Positions 1 to 8,806 of a stretch of 64,000 bases of DNA are shown here, piece by piece. The DNA is from Nocardia wallacei (lineage in GTDB: Bacteria > Actinomycetota > Actinomycetes > Mycobacteriales > Mycobacteriaceae), in assembly GCF_014466955.1 (NCBI RefSeq), contig NZ_AP023396.1:3844001-3908000 (forward strand). The letters run 5' to 3'. Under the pieces are notes generated by a model. The model ran no database searches and was not told the DNA's origin. It saw only the letters and a list, made by a program, of their open reading frames with translations. Numbering within the stretch: the stretch's first letter is position 1; each line of letters opens with the position of its first letter. Both the position numbers and the translations under genes were made by a program.

Positions 1-1
1 C

Positions 2-130
2 ACCCTCGCCCTGCCGCCCGGCGCCACTACCGAGCGCGGCCGAATCCGCAATATCACCAACGTCCCGGCCGGCGGCGCCCCGGTCGTGCTGACCGCGGTC
101 GACGGTCGGCAGAGCGCGCCCGCTAGGTGA
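2..130 (+). CDS. C-terminal end of an unidentified protein
   Basis: The window opens inside a coding region. The frame starting at base 2 stays open to a TGA at 128-130 and has strongly GC-rich third codon positions, unlike the alternative frame that ends at TAG 124-126. The visible 42 residues end in ...VVLTAVDGRQSAPAR and show no recognisable motif. The gene converges on the SDR gene encoded on the other strand 8 bases later. Function is unknown because the body of the gene lies outside the window. Confidence 0.6.
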   Translation, partial: TLALPPGATTERGRIRNITNVPAGGAPVVLTAVDGRQSAPAR

Positions 131-138
131 CCATCGGT

Positions 139-882
139 TCAGTGCAAATACGAGGCGCCGTTCACGTCCAGCACGGCGCCGGAACTCCAGGCCGCCTCGG
201 GCGAGGCGAGGTAGCGGACGGCCGCTGCGATCTCGCCCGGCTCGGCGACCCGGCCGAACGGGCTCTGCGCCCGCACCTGGTCGGTGACGCGGTGGGCGAC
301 TCGCTCGGTCGCGACGAATCCCGGCGCGACCGATGCCACCGCGATGCCGTGCGGTGCCAGCGAGACGGCAAGCGACTGGCCGAGGGCCTGCACCGCCGCC
401 TTGGTCGCACCGTATGCGGGATGGTCCGGCTCGCCCCGGAACGCACCGCGCGAACCGACGTTCACGATGCGTCCCGCTACCCCCCGCTCGATCATGTGGC
501 GGGCCACGCCGTAGGACACGTGCGCGGTGCCCAGGAGGTTGACGTCCACCGTCTGGCGCCAGATTCGTTGCCAGTCTTCGAAATTCGTCGTCGGCAGCGG
601 ATGCGGGAGGTTGATCGCGGCGTTGTTCACCAGCACGTGCACGGTCCCCAGCGCGGCCACGACGGTGTCGACGAGGGCCTGTGCTCCGGCCGGTGTCCCG
701 ATGTCACCACCGACGACCACATGGCCGTCGCCCGGCAGACTCGCCCGCGTCCGCTCGGCTTCGTCCCGGCGCGACGAATAGTGCACCGCGACTCGGTCAC
801 CACCCTCGGCGAAGGCCGTAGCGATCGCCCGCCCGATTCCCCGAGAAGCTCCTGTCACCAGAATTCCACGCCGCAACACCAT
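139..882 (-). CDS. SDR family oxidoreductase, FabG-like
   Basis: A classical short-chain dehydrogenase of about 247 residues, predicted to reduce a ketone or oxidise an alcohol with NAD(P)H in the cytoplasm. The cofactor motif TGASRGIG lies at residues 10-17, the NNAA motif follows near residue 90, a serine sits in NVGSRGAF and the catalytic Y-x3-K is in YGATKAA. The C-terminal VNGASYL pattern is like 3-oxoacyl-ACP reductases. I chose the ATG at 882 because GAGG lies 8 bases upstream; an in-frame ATG at 900 would add six residues. It is divergent from the phytase-like gene. The substrate cannot be told from sequence. Confidence 0.88.
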   Translation of the reverse strand: MVLRRGILVTGASRGIGRAIATAFAEGGDRVAVHYSSRRDEAERTRASLPGDGHVVVGGDIGTPAGAQALVDTVVAALGTVHVLVNNAAINLPHPLPTTNFEDWQRIWRQTVDVNLLGTAHVSYGVARHMIERGVAGRIVNVGSRGAFRGEPDHPAYGATKAAVQALGQSLAVSLAPHGIAVASVAPGFVATERVAHRVTDQVRAQSPFGRVAEPGEIAAAVRYLASPEAAWSSGAVLDVNGASYLH

Positions 883-938
883 GGTCCGAGCCTCGCACAC
901 CGCCGTTCGCGCCTCTCAGGCGTCCGGCTCCGCTGTCG

Positions 939-2042
939 GTGCGGTACGCCGTAACGTTGTGTGCTGTGGCTCGGTCGGGATATGCGTTGTTGTTCACGTT
1001 GTGCGCCTTTGCCTCCGCTGCCGTTCCCGCGCACGCCGATCCGGAGGCGCCGGGGGTGCGATTGCTCGGTGAGCAGGTGGTACCGCACAGGCTGGAGTTC
1101 AGGGGAACCACGGTGGGTGGGTTGTCGGGTATCGACTACTCCGCACGGTCCGGGGAGTATGTGCTGATCAGCGATGACCGGTCGGCGAGGAATCCGGCAC
1201 GGTTCTACACGGCGCGAATTCCGGTGGACGGCAACGGCGTGGGCCCGGTCGAGTTCACCGCCACTCGTCCGCTCCGGATGCCCGACGGTGGCATGTACCC
1301 GATGGGCGATGTCGATCCCGAGGACATCCGGGTCGATCCCTGGACCGGTGACTACGTGTGGAGTCAAGAGGGTGAGCGCGCCGGTACCGTGCTCACCGAC
1401 CCTTCGATCCGGGTCGCCCACCCCGACGGCGGCTTCGCCGCGGAGCTGCCGATTCCGGACAGCGAACGCATGCGGCCGGATTCGGGCCCGCGAACCAACG
1501 CCGTGCTCGAGGGCCTCACCTTCGCGGCGGGCGGTGCGCTGATCGTGAGTTCGGTGGAGGGTCCGCTGCTGCAGGACGGTCCGAACCCAACGGCGACCTC
1601 CGGCGGGCTCACTCGGATCACGGTGCAGGCGCGCACCGGTCCGCTGCTCGCGCAGTACGCCTACCCCTTGGACCCGGTCTTCGCCGAGGGGCGCGGCACC
1701 AACGGCATCGCCGCGATCCTCGCCGCCGACCCGGTCGAGCCGACGAAATACCTTGTGCTGGAACGCTCCTACGTCGAGGGTGTCGGCAACAGGATCCGCA
1801 TCTACGACACGGACTTCGCCGGGGCCACCAATGTTCTCGACGCGCCGCTGGAGCAGGCCCGCCCCGTCGGCAAGCGGCTGCTCGTCGATCTCGCCGAATT
1901 CGGGCTCACCGAGATCGACAATATCGAGGGCATGACGTGGGGACCGCGGCTTCCCTCCGGCGAGCGCACGCTGGTCCTGGTCAGCGACGACAACTTCTCC
2001 GGCGACCAGATCACGCAAGTTGTCGCGCTCGCCGTGCGCTGA
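939..2042 (+). CDS. Secreted phytase-like (esterase-like) domain protein
   Basis: A 367-residue protein starting at GTG with a Sec signal peptide; cleavage is likely after AHA at residue 33. The mature part begins with a blade-like pattern (GGLSGIDY, VLISDDRS) and carries NGIAAI, VLERSY and NIEGMTWG segments, typical of the phytase-like beta-propeller domain (Pfam PF13449). Members are annotated as esterase-like phytases, but most have no proven substrate. It is probably extracellular or envelope-attached. It ends 12 bases before the convergent membrane-protein gene. Confidence 0.85.
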   Translation: MRYAVTLCAVARSGYALLFTLCAFASAAVPAHADPEAPGVRLLGEQVVPHRLEFRGTTVGGLSGIDYSARSGEYVLISDDRSARNPARFYTARIPVDGNGVGPVEFTATRPLRMPDGGMYPMGDVDPEDIRVDPWTGDYVWSQEGERAGTVLTDPSIRVAHPDGGFAAELPIPDSERMRPDSGPRTNAVLEGLTFAAGGALIVSSVEGPLLQDGPNPTATSGGLTRITVQARTGPLLAQYAYPLDPVFAEGRGTNGIAAILAADPVEPTKYLVLERSYVEGVGNRIRIYDTDFAGATNVLDAPLEQARPVGKRLLVDLAEFGLTEIDNIEGMTWGPRLPSGERTLVLVSDDNFSGDQITQVVALAVR

Positions 2043-2054
2043 CAGCGAGCGGCA

Positions 2055-2573
2055 TCAGGCGAAGGCGAGTACGGCGAGACCGAGCAACGCACCCCCGAAG
2101 ACGACGGTGTTGCGCACGGTCTGCAAGGTCCAGGTCCATCGGGGGAAGCCGGATTCGGCGATCCGGAGCAGGGCGGGGACGTCGACGCGGGCCAGTTCCG
2201 GGTCGTTCTTCCTGCCGAAGGCCGCCCGCACCGACCGTACCGCCGTCAGGTTGCTGTAGACGATGACGCAGTTGCCGAGGAACAACAGGGCCAGGACGGC
2301 CCAGTTGACCGGGCGCATCCAGCCGAAGCCCGCGAGCGTGAGGCCCGCTGTGAGCACGAGCAGGACGGCGATGCCGCCGGGCGCCCACCACTCGTGGCCG
2401 CTGGCGTCGAAGCGCAGGCCGTTCTCGCGCAGCGCGGTGGTGCGGACGCCTTGCCGGGCGAGTTCCTGCTCGGCCTGAGCCATCGCGGCAGTGCCGTAGC
2501 AATTGCGCACGATCGGCATGCTCACGAAAGCGGCGGCGGCGATGACCTCGACGGCGGCGATCACGGTGTTCAT
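2055..2573 (-). CDS. Small integral membrane protein under TetR control
   Basis: A protein of 172 residues with a hydrophobic helix at the N-terminus (MNTVIAAVEVIAAAAFVSM), two helices in the middle (around IAVLLVLTAGLTLAGF and WAVLALLFLGNCVIVY) and one at the C-terminus. A loop with GHEWWAPGG lies between helices 1 and 2. I do not recognise the family. A longer upstream frame exists, but it would run through the operator repeats, so the ATG at 2573 is preferred. It is divergent from the TetR gene, and the shared intergenic region carries three TetR-type sites, so repression by that TetR is very likely. Function unknown. Confidence 0.75.
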   Translation of the reverse strand: MNTVIAAVEVIAAAAFVSMPIVRNCYGTAAMAQAEQELARQGVRTTALRENGLRFDASGHEWWAPGGIAVLLVLTAGLTLAGFGWMRPVNWAVLALLFLGNCVIVYSNLTAVRSVRAAFGRKNDPELARVDVPALLRIAESGFPRWTWTLQTVRNTVVFGGALLGLAVLAFA

Positions 2574-2614
2574 ATCGGTTCTCCTGCTTCTCGAGCCGCC
2601 GTCCCGGCAACCCT

Positions 2615-2686
2615 CTTGAACTTTGTGCAAGAGGAACGTACCGCATCACTTGAACTAAGTGCAAGTCATCTTGAACTTTGTGAAAC
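2615..2686. promoter_or_regulatory. Three-copy TetR operator CTTGAAC-N3-GTGCAAG
   Basis: Two copies of the 17-bp dyad CTTGAACTTTGTGCAAG-type sequence lie at 2615-2631 and 2649-2665 (the second has TAA in the centre). A third, degenerate copy with GTGAAAC on the right side lies at 2670-2686. Half-sites are CTTGnAC and GTnCAAG. The array lies between a membrane-protein gene and a divergent TetR gene, the usual place for auto-regulated TetR operators. Confidence 0.8.
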
Positions 2687-2713
2687 GCCTTGATCGACCC
2701 CTATGGTGAGACC

Positions 2714-3403
2714 ATGGCGCGCGACAGCCTCACCCGCGAACAGATCGTCCGGACCACCATCGAACTCCTCGACGAGGAGGGGCTGGACGGGCTCAATATG
2801 CGCAGCCTCGGCAAACGCCTCGACGCGGCGGCGACCGCGATGTACTGGCACGTCCAGAACAAGGACAATCTGGTCCGATTGGCGACCGACGAGGTCTGGG
2901 GCGAGATCGACCTGCCCGATCCGAGCGACGTGGATTGGCGCACCGCCGCCGAGACCACCGCCACCGGCATGTACGCGATGATCACCCGGCACCCGTGGGT
3001 CGTGCAGGCGCAGGCGGGGTATCTGCTGTACGGCCCCAACATTTCTCGTCATCACGAGCATGTGCTCGGCGTTTACGAGAAAGCCGGTTTCGACGAGGCG
3101 GAGGCCGATCGGGCCGCCGCCGCGGTGTTCATGTTCGTGCTCGGCAATGCCGTCGGCGCGTCCGCCGATATCGCCGTCAAGCGACGGCTCGCCCACAGCG
3201 GTGACGACGCGGAAGTTCGACTCGCCGCGGCGATGTCGGAGGCGACCGACATCGCCGCGCGACACCCGCGCCTGCGCAGCCGTATCGAACGCGCCGCGGC
3301 CACCGAGCACAACGCCGCCCCGGCGGCCAGCTTCGAATTCGGGCTCGCCGCACTACTGGACGGGCTGCGGGAGCGGGTCGAGAATCGTACCGCGACGGCC
3401 TAG
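2714..3403 (+). CDS. TetR family transcriptional regulator (TetR_C type)
   Basis: A 229-residue regulator. The N-terminal helix-turn-helix spans about residues 5-50 (LTREQIV ... MRSLGKRLDAAATAMYWHVQNKDNLV), and the C-terminal region resembles the tetracycline-repressor ligand domain (PF02909), with helices around WVVQAQAGYLLYGPN and AAAVFMFVLGNAVG. I prefer the ATG at 2714, which has GGTGAG upstream; a TTG at 2690 would add eight residues. It lies beside its own three-copy operator and probably represses itself and the divergent membrane protein in response to a small hydrophobic ligand. Confidence 0.9.
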   Translation: MARDSLTREQIVRTTIELLDEEGLDGLNMRSLGKRLDAAATAMYWHVQNKDNLVRLATDEVWGEIDLPDPSDVDWRTAAETTATGMYAMITRHPWVVQAQAGYLLYGPNISRHHEHVLGVYEKAGFDEAEADRAAAAVFMFVLGNAVGASADIAVKRRLAHSGDDAEVRLAAAMSEATDIAARHPRLRSRIERAAATEHNAAPAASFEFGLAALLDGLRERVENRTATA

Positions 3404-3498
3404 GTCTGTGATGCTGTCCGGTCCGGGCTGGTGGACTGCTGGACCATCGCGGCCGGACCCCTGAACGGCGTCACCTTGACCGCGCGCCCGCCTGCCGG

Positions 3499-4965
3499 TC
3501 AGTCTCCGGCGATGAGGGCGCGGAGGTTCGGGAGGGTGCCGATCCGCTGGGAGGCGGGGCGGTTCGGTGCGTCGGTCTGGGGTGAGCCGGTGTCGCGGAG
3601 CTCGGTGCGGATTTGGGCGGGGGTGAGCCGGGTGCCGGTCGCCGCGGCCGCGCCCTGCCGGCTCGCGACGGCTCCGACCACGATCGGGGCGGCACTGGAG
3701 GTGCCGCTGAAAACGTCTGTGTACCAGTAGTCTTCGTTGCCGCCGCCCTGCAGGTCGCCATAACCCGTGGTGGTCACCTCGCGGCCCCAGCCCTGCACGT
3801 CGAACCGGGCGCCGAAGTTCGAGAAGGGCAGGCGCGATCGTCCGGGGCCGTGGTCGCGGCCGTGCGTGCCCGGCGGCGGCGCGCCCGCGCCGACCAGCAC
3901 CGCCCCGGAATCCGCGGCGCCACCCCGGAACGGGTTGCGCCACGATTGCGGGAAGTCCGCCGGGCACGTGTCGTACACAGGGTCGTCCAGGTCCTCGCCG
4001 CCGTTGCCGCCGGCCTCCACCACGACCACACCCCGGTCCACCGCGTAGCGGATCGCCGCGTGGTCGTCGGGCCACCATTCGATGGCGATGTAGCCGCGCT
4101 GATCCGGGCGGCCGGCATAGTCGAAACGTGGTCCGGGACGGTGCAATTCGAGCAGGATGATGTCGCCCGCGGTGAGCGCGTCCGCGGCGGTCCGGATCGC
4201 CGACGCCGAGCCCGGGCCGAAGAAGGACACGGCCCGGATCGAGGCCTCGGGCGCGATCCCGGTGATGCCGAACGCGTTGACGTCCCCGCTGATCACGCCC
4301 GCCACCGCGGTGCCGTGGTCGCGCCAGCCCAGATCCGTCGACGGGACGCCGCCGATCACGCCGCCCTGATTCTCGCGCAGATCTTCATGGGTGAACCGCC
4401 ACGCACCCTCCACGTCCACCACGCGCACACCCGTGCCGCGACCGCCCGGCCGCGTCCAGGCCCAGCGCGCGTCGATACCGTTCGGCGCGGCATCGAGGTA
4501 GCCCTGCCGGACGGTGAATTCGGGTGTCACCGGCGGAGCGTCGGATTGCGCGCGCACCACCGAGACTCGGGCATCGACCGGGGGTTCGGCCGGTGGTTTC
4601 ACGTAGGCGGCCGCCACCGCGTCGTCGGCGCGCAAGCGTTCGGCCAGTGTTCTCAGGTCCGCGGTCGGTACCTGGTCGGCGCCGTGGACGGCGAAGTAGT
4701 TCAGGAACTGAGCGCCGGTCGGCTCCGCCGGTGTTCCGTACAGGCTGTACTGCAGGCGGTCACCGGCACCGAAGATCCGGACGAGTGCCAGATCGTCGGG
4801 AAGCAGTGCGGCCAAGCGGTCTTCGGCCGAGCGGGTGGCGTCCAAGGAGACGTAATCGATGGGCGCGGCGGTGCCGTGGGTGACCACGATCAGCTCGTGC
4901 GGCGAGCGCAGGTCACCGGTCGACGCCGATCGCTCCGAACTGCTGTTCCGGTGTGCCGATGTCAT
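3499..4965 (-). CDS. S8 family subtilisin-like serine peptidase
   Basis: A 488-residue protein. The first 140 residues are a region without clear homology. The subtilase domain follows, with the Asp in VRVVDVEGAW, the His in WRDHGTAVAGV, an oxyanion-hole Asn in VVVEAGGNGG and the Ser in FSGTSSAAPIV. No signal peptide or transmembrane segment is visible, so it may be cytoplasmic or leave the cell by another route. The chosen ATG is at 4965; a TTG at 4977 is also in frame. It converges on the TetR gene about 95 bases away. Its substrate is unknown. Confidence 0.9.
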   Translation of the reverse strand: MTSAHRNSSSERSASTGDLRSPHELIVVTHGTAAPIDYVSLDATRSAEDRLAALLPDDLALVRIFGAGDRLQYSLYGTPAEPTGAQFLNYFAVHGADQVPTADLRTLAERLRADDAVAAAYVKPPAEPPVDARVSVVRAQSDAPPVTPEFTVRQGYLDAAPNGIDARWAWTRPGGRGTGVRVVDVEGAWRFTHEDLRENQGGVIGGVPSTDLGWRDHGTAVAGVISGDVNAFGITGIAPEASIRAVSFFGPGSASAIRTAADALTAGDIILLELHRPGPRFDYAGRPDQRGYIAIEWWPDDHAAIRYAVDRGVVVVEAGGNGGEDLDDPVYDTCPADFPQSWRNPFRGGAADSGAVLVGAGAPPPGTHGRDHGPGRSRLPFSNFGARFDVQGWGREVTTTGYGDLQGGGNEDYWYTDVFSGTSSAAPIVVGAVASRQGAAAATGTRLTPAQIRTELRDTGSPQTDAPNRPASQRIGTLPNLRALIAGD

Positions 4966-5524
4966 GATGACAGTCAACCTGCTCGCGTCGGACCGTGCAG
5001 CCCGAATGCGGGCGATCGGCGTCGAACGGCTCCTCCACGCCTACCTGGCATGCGACGTAATCGACCGCGCCGTCAGGGTTTTCGCCACGCCCACGCGAGA
5101 GCGGCCCCCGCGGTATAACCGCAGCACAGCCCTTACCCGAGCATCGCCGCACTCTACGTCGTGGCAACCGGCCGCGCAGTCACCTTGGTCGAGTTGCTGA
5201 AGTCGACGGTGCTTCGAGGGTCAACGGCAGCGCGGAAGTGCGGGTCGCAGATACCGCCCGGTCCTGAACGCGCCCGAGCTGATAGGTCGGTACGCGGGCA
5301 CGAGTTCGCGGTACTGCCCGGCCGGTGACGAGCGCGGGTGCCTTGCGGCCGCCTGGCCCTGGCGGACTGAGCTTCCACAGTTGCTGATCAAGTCCCAGGG
5401 ACTGGACTGGTCGGCGCTGACCCGCAGTTGTGGGAGCGCCTTTCGCGCCTGCCGCACAGGATGTCGAGCTGGACCTCACCGGTCAGACCTGGGCGGCTCC
5501 GGCGGAGGGCATACGCTACGCGCC
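4966..5524. other. Gene-poor interval between divergent genes
   Basis: No reading frame here shows both plausible codon use and a recognisable protein. The start of the protease gene and its promoter should lie at the left edge. At the right edge a 32-codon frame is described separately. I see no convincing stem-loop, insertion-sequence end or RNA gene. Confidence 0.4.
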
Positions 5525-5528
5525 GTGA
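5430..5528 (+). CDS. Short ORF, possible gene remnant
   Basis: A 32-codon frame from GTG whose translation (VGAPFAPAAQDVELDLTGQ, then TWAAPAEGIRYAP) is better balanced than the Arg-rich overlapping frames. Its TGA overlaps the GTG start of the next gene in a GTGA arrangement, as if the two were once translationally coupled. It may be the C-terminal scrap of a decayed gene or a small coupled ORF. No homology is recognised. Confidence 0.25.
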   Translation: MGAPFAPAAQDVELDLTGQTWAAPAEGIRYAP

Positions 5529-6583
5529 CCGACACAAGGATGTCCTTTCGCGAGCAGCTGCTGCACCCCGATCCGGAGGTCAGGCACCGCGCTCTGCGCC
5601 CGCTGTACCACGCCGGCGACGAAGGTCACCAGCAGTGTCGAGAGCGGCTTGCGGCGGTGCTGGACCTCCTCAACGAAAAGGCCGGCGAATACCTCCACGA
5701 GTACCGGCGCGTGATCTCCCGGGTCGCCCCCGACGATTTCTCGCTCGTCATCGATGCACTCGCGCGCACCGACAACCCGCGGCTCGCCGAGTCACTCGGC
5801 GTCACAGTACACAATGGGTACGACCTGCGACCCCGCACGGCGGTGCTCGTCAGCATGGTGGCAAGCGGTTGGGCGAGTCAGGCCATCCACCAGCTGCTTT
5901 CGGGAGGACCAGAGACCCGTGACGCGACACTCGACAAAGCCCTCCTGCGTCGCCGCGCGCAGGATCTCGATGCCGCTGAGCCGCTCGAACCCGCCTTCGT
6001 CGACGAGTGCTCCTGGTACGCAGTTCCGAGCTGCGACCAGGCCGCAGTGCTCGATGCTTTTCAGCTCACCGTCGCGGCGCCGGTCGGCTTCCGCGAGGCC
6101 GCCGGGCTCTTTGATGCACAAGGCGCCCCGCCACCCGACAATGCGGTCGTCGTCACTCCGGCGTTCGACGGCTGGACCCTGCTGGTGTACAAGGGAGCCC
6201 TGGACGCGGACCTCGAAGCGCTCAGCGCCCGCTTCGGTGCGGCACACTCCTATGGCCACGGGTACCAGAGCGGCTGCGGCGACTGGTCGGACTGGACCGT
6301 CGCGGAGCAGGGCAAGGTACTGCAATCGTGCTTCTACGATCTGTACGGCAACAGCTCCATGGGTCCGGCGAGCCGCGACGAGATGCTTGCGTGGATCAAC
6401 GAGCGGCGGCGACCGGCGACTCCACGACTCCTAGCCGCAGATGATCCCGCCTTCGACGGCTACAACGGCTGGGAATTCGACGCGGAATCCGTCGCACACG
6501 GCCTGTCGGTCTCGCTGCACCGGCTCGGCTCCCACACCACAGTAAAGGGAACCTCGTTGCTCTCGAGGCCGATCGAGCCATGA
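5525..6583 (+). CDS. Hypothetical protein
   Basis: About 352 residues from the GTG at 5525, which has GGAGG 11 bases upstream; the frame is open further upstream, but that part is Arg/Cys-rich and looks non-coding. The N-terminal 110 residues are helical (RHRALRPLYHAGDEGHQQC, LVIDALARTDNPRL). The C-terminal half contains DGWTLLVYKGALDADLEAL and a Trp/Gly-rich stretch, GYQSGCGDWSDW. I do not recognise the family. No signal peptide or membrane helix is visible. Confidence 0.65.
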   Translation: MTDTRMSFREQLLHPDPEVRHRALRPLYHAGDEGHQQCRERLAAVLDLLNEKAGEYLHEYRRVISRVAPDDFSLVIDALARTDNPRLAESLGVTVHNGYDLRPRTAVLVSMVASGWASQAIHQLLSGGPETRDATLDKALLRRRAQDLDAAEPLEPAFVDECSWYAVPSCDQAAVLDAFQLTVAAPVGFREAAGLFDAQGAPPPDNAVVVTPAFDGWTLLVYKGALDADLEALSARFGAAHSYGHGYQSGCGDWSDWTVAEQGKVLQSCFYDLYGNSSMGPASRDEMLAWINERRRPATPRLLAADDPAFDGYNGWEFDAESVAHGLSVSLHRLGSHTTVKGTSLLSRPIEP

Positions 6584-6682
6584 CGACCACTTCAGCTATC
6601 GGCCGCCCGATCATCGGCAGAGCTGGACCACGCGCGTAGCGCTCATGGACCTGGTGCCACGGTTCCTACGGTCACCGGGATT

Positions 6683-7831
6683 TTACAAGCGTTTGATATC
6701 CGGCTCCCGGCGGCCGGACGACAGCAGTTCGTCCAGTTGCCGTTCGGCGCGTTCGGCGCGGGCGAGAGTTTGGGCGCGGGCGTCGTCGAGGGCGGCGAGG
6801 CGTGCCGCGGTCTCCGTGCGGGCCTTCTCCAGCGCTGCCGCGTGCTCGGACCGTAGTGCCGCGGTCTGCTCCGCCGCGGTGCGGCGGGTGTCGGCGAGTT
6901 CGGCTCGCACGGAAGTGAGTTCGTCGCGCACGCGGTTCAGTTCGTCGCGGGTCTCGCGCAGCGCCTGATTGCGTTCGCCGACCGCCGCCTCCGCGCGCTC
7001 GATGGCGCGTTCGGCGTCGGCCGCGCGTTGCACCGCCAGGTCTCGCTCGGCCGCTGCGGCGGTGACCTGCTGGGCCGCTTCGCGTTTGGCCCGTTCGATA
7101 TCGGCGGTCGCCTTGCGGCGGGTCAGTGCGATCTCCTCGTTCGCCTGTTCGCGGGCGCGTTCGATGTCGGCGGCGGCTTCGCGGCGGGCGGTCCGCACCT
7201 CGGCCTCGGCCTCGGTGCGCGCGGCGAACACGTCGTCGGACGCCTGTGTGGTGACTCGGCCGACCTCGGCCAGCGCGTCGTCGCGGGCGGCCAGTGCCTC
7301 GGCGATGCGAGCCTCCGCTTGTTCGGCGGCGGAGGCGGCGTCCTCGGCGGCGGATTCCGCCGCGGCTCTGGCCTCTTCGGCCTCGCGGCGCGCCTGTTCG
7401 GCCGCGACGGTCGCCATCTCGGCCTCGGCGATGCGGCGGGCCGCATCCGCCTGCACGGCCTGGACCTGGGCTTCTGCGACGGAGGGGTCGGCGAGGGTGG
7501 ACAGTTCGGCAACCGCGGCGTTGAGTGTGCCGTTCAGCTGGTCGGCCAGTGCGCGGAACTGACCGAGCAGTTCGTCGGCGCGCAGTCGTGCCGTGGTGAC
7601 CGGGCCCTGTTGCGTCACAGTGACGTTCGCCGCCGGCGCCTCGGCCTCCTGCTGGAGCCGTTGACGTTCCCGCCATGCCCGCCATCGGGTGTGCTCAGGG
7701 TGATCGCAGTATTCCGATGGCCTGCCGGGGCCGCCGTTGCGGGTGATGGATCGGGAGCACCCCGGATAGCTGCATACGTTCGACACCGGCAAATCGTAGC
7801 GTTTGTTTCGTTGGATTCGACGTATCGACAC
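6683..7831 (-). CDS. Zinc-finger-like, long coiled-coil protein
   Basis: A 382-residue protein. A short Cys/His cluster near residues 18-45 (CSYPGCSRS ... EYCDHPEH) could bind zinc, and a basic RWRAWRERQRLQQEAEA stretch follows. From about residue 90 to 370 the protein is almost pure Ala/Glu/Arg coiled coil with heptad character (for example RREAEEARAAAESAAEDAA). This layout suggests a DNA-associated structural protein, loosely like KfrA-type proteins, but I see no direct homology. The GTG start at 7831 has no clear ribosome binding site; a second GTG 15 codons later is possible. Confidence 0.7.
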   Translation of the reverse strand: MSIRRIQRNKRYDLPVSNVCSYPGCSRSITRNGGPGRPSEYCDHPEHTRWRAWRERQRLQQEAEAPAANVTVTQQGPVTTARLRADELLGQFRALADQLNGTLNAAVAELSTLADPSVAEAQVQAVQADAARRIAEAEMATVAAEQARREAEEARAAAESAAEDAASAAEQAEARIAEALAARDDALAEVGRVTTQASDDVFAARTEAEAEVRTARREAAADIERAREQANEEIALTRRKATADIERAKREAAQQVTAAAAERDLAVQRAADAERAIERAEAAVGERNQALRETRDELNRVRDELTSVRAELADTRRTAAEQTAALRSEHAAALEKARTETAARLAALDDARAQTLARAERAERQLDELLSSGRREPDIKRL

Positions 7832-8135
7832 GAAACGAAAACTGTTGGAGCGGAATCGGGTCCGCCTCGCCGTAACCTCCGATAAGTGAACCTTATCGGG
7901 GGTTATAGCGCGACAGGTTCTCTCGCGACATCGCTTGAATTCCGTTTACGTTTGGTTCCTCCCAACGCAACGTAACTGCGACGGAAGGCCTCGAAAACTG
8001 TGCCCGGTAGCACCTGCGTACCAATCGGGGTGCCGATAAGGATCGTGTCACCGCCCCGCAAACCGCCTGTGGCAGTGCCTGTCTCGGTGCAGCTTGGGGC
8101 GTCTGTGGCGCGTGAGCTGAACCCCCGACGAGTCT
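7832..8135. other. Intergenic region without recognisable gene
   Basis: About 300 bases between the coiled-coil gene and the DoxX gene. The only structure seen is a short perfect dyad near 7879-7899. No frame with credible codon use was found. Confidence 0.4.
7879..7899. promoter_or_regulatory. Inverted repeat upstream of the coiled-coil gene
   Basis: CCGATAAG and CTTATCGG form a perfect 8-bp inverted repeat around a 5-base centre, TGAAC. It lies 48 bases upstream of the coiled-coil gene start. It could be an operator for a dimeric regulator or a small hairpin; it lacks the T-tract of a terminator on either side. Confidence 0.35.
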
Positions 8136-8528
8136 TCAGCCGGTGAACGACTCGGGGCCGAAGCGGCCCCAGGCCACGAAGGCGGCCGCAGCGAGGTAGA
8201 CGAAGTTCAACACGACGTATTTGTACTGGCCGTAGCGAGCGTGGGTGATCATCGCGCCCACCATCAACAGGATCCAGCACACGGCGGTCACCGGCACCAT
8301 CACCGGTGCGATGTCGAGCATGGCGGGCAGGGTCAGACCGGCCGCGGCCAGGATCTCGAGGCCGCCAAGGGTTCTGACGAATCCGGCACCGGCGTGCTCA
8401 GTCCATCCCCCACCGGACTTTCTGCCCAGTTCGTCCAGCTTGTCCTTGGGCATGAACGCCTTGGTGGCGCCGCCGAACAGGGAGAGGACCGCAAGCAGCG
8501 CGGCAACGATCCAGAGGGCGAAGTTCAT
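8136..8528 (-). CDS. DoxX family membrane protein
   Basis: A 130-residue protein with four predicted transmembrane helices, starting MNFALWIVAALLAVLSLFGG and carrying GGLEILAAAGL in the second helix, as in DoxX-like proteins (PF13564/PF07681). Such proteins are small inner-membrane subunits linked to redox or oxidative-stress functions. The ATG has AGGAAG six bases upstream. A promoter matching the ECF41 consensus points at it from 8659-8633, which ties it to the sigma factor encoded at 10005-10928. Confidence 0.88.
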   Translation of the reverse strand: MNFALWIVAALLAVLSLFGGATKAFMPKDKLDELGRKSGGGWTEHAGAGFVRTLGGLEILAAAGLTLPAMLDIAPVMVPVTAVCWILLMVGAMITHARYGQYKYVVLNFVYLAAAAFVAWGRFGPESFTG

Positions 8529-8632
8529 GAGCTTCCTCGAGGTTCTAAGCGGTCCGGGCGGACCCGGTGTGGCTGATGCCCGGTTGTCGACATCCCTGTC
8601 GGCTTCCAGATGGTGTAACTGGTCGGGCATCA

Positions 8633-8659
8633 GACACCGCCGGACCTGGGCGTGTGACA
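8633..8659 (-). promoter_or_regulatory. Predicted ECF41 promoter for the DoxX gene
   Basis: Reading the minus strand, TGTCACA (8659-8653) is followed by 16 bases and then TGTC (8636-8633). The established ECF41 consensus is TGTCACA-N16-CGTC, so only one -10 base differs. The downstream context GCGGTGTCTG is shared with the promoter facing the other way, which argues against chance. Confidence 0.75.
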
Positions 8660-8806
8660 CCAGGTCGACGTGACGTGCGCCACCGCACGCGCCGCCCGGC
8701 GGCGGAGTCGGGCCGAACATGACCACCGGCCTTGGCGAAGCGAGGGTGTAGCGAGCTTCGACGCGCCAGACGTCTCGTCACCTGTGGAGTGACCTGCCTC
8801 ACCTCC

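Noticed and set aside
4913..5167. An 84-codon minus-strand frame overlapping the protease start
   Set aside because: Arg/Cys-rich composition, no motif, no ribosome binding site and overlap with the protease N-terminus.
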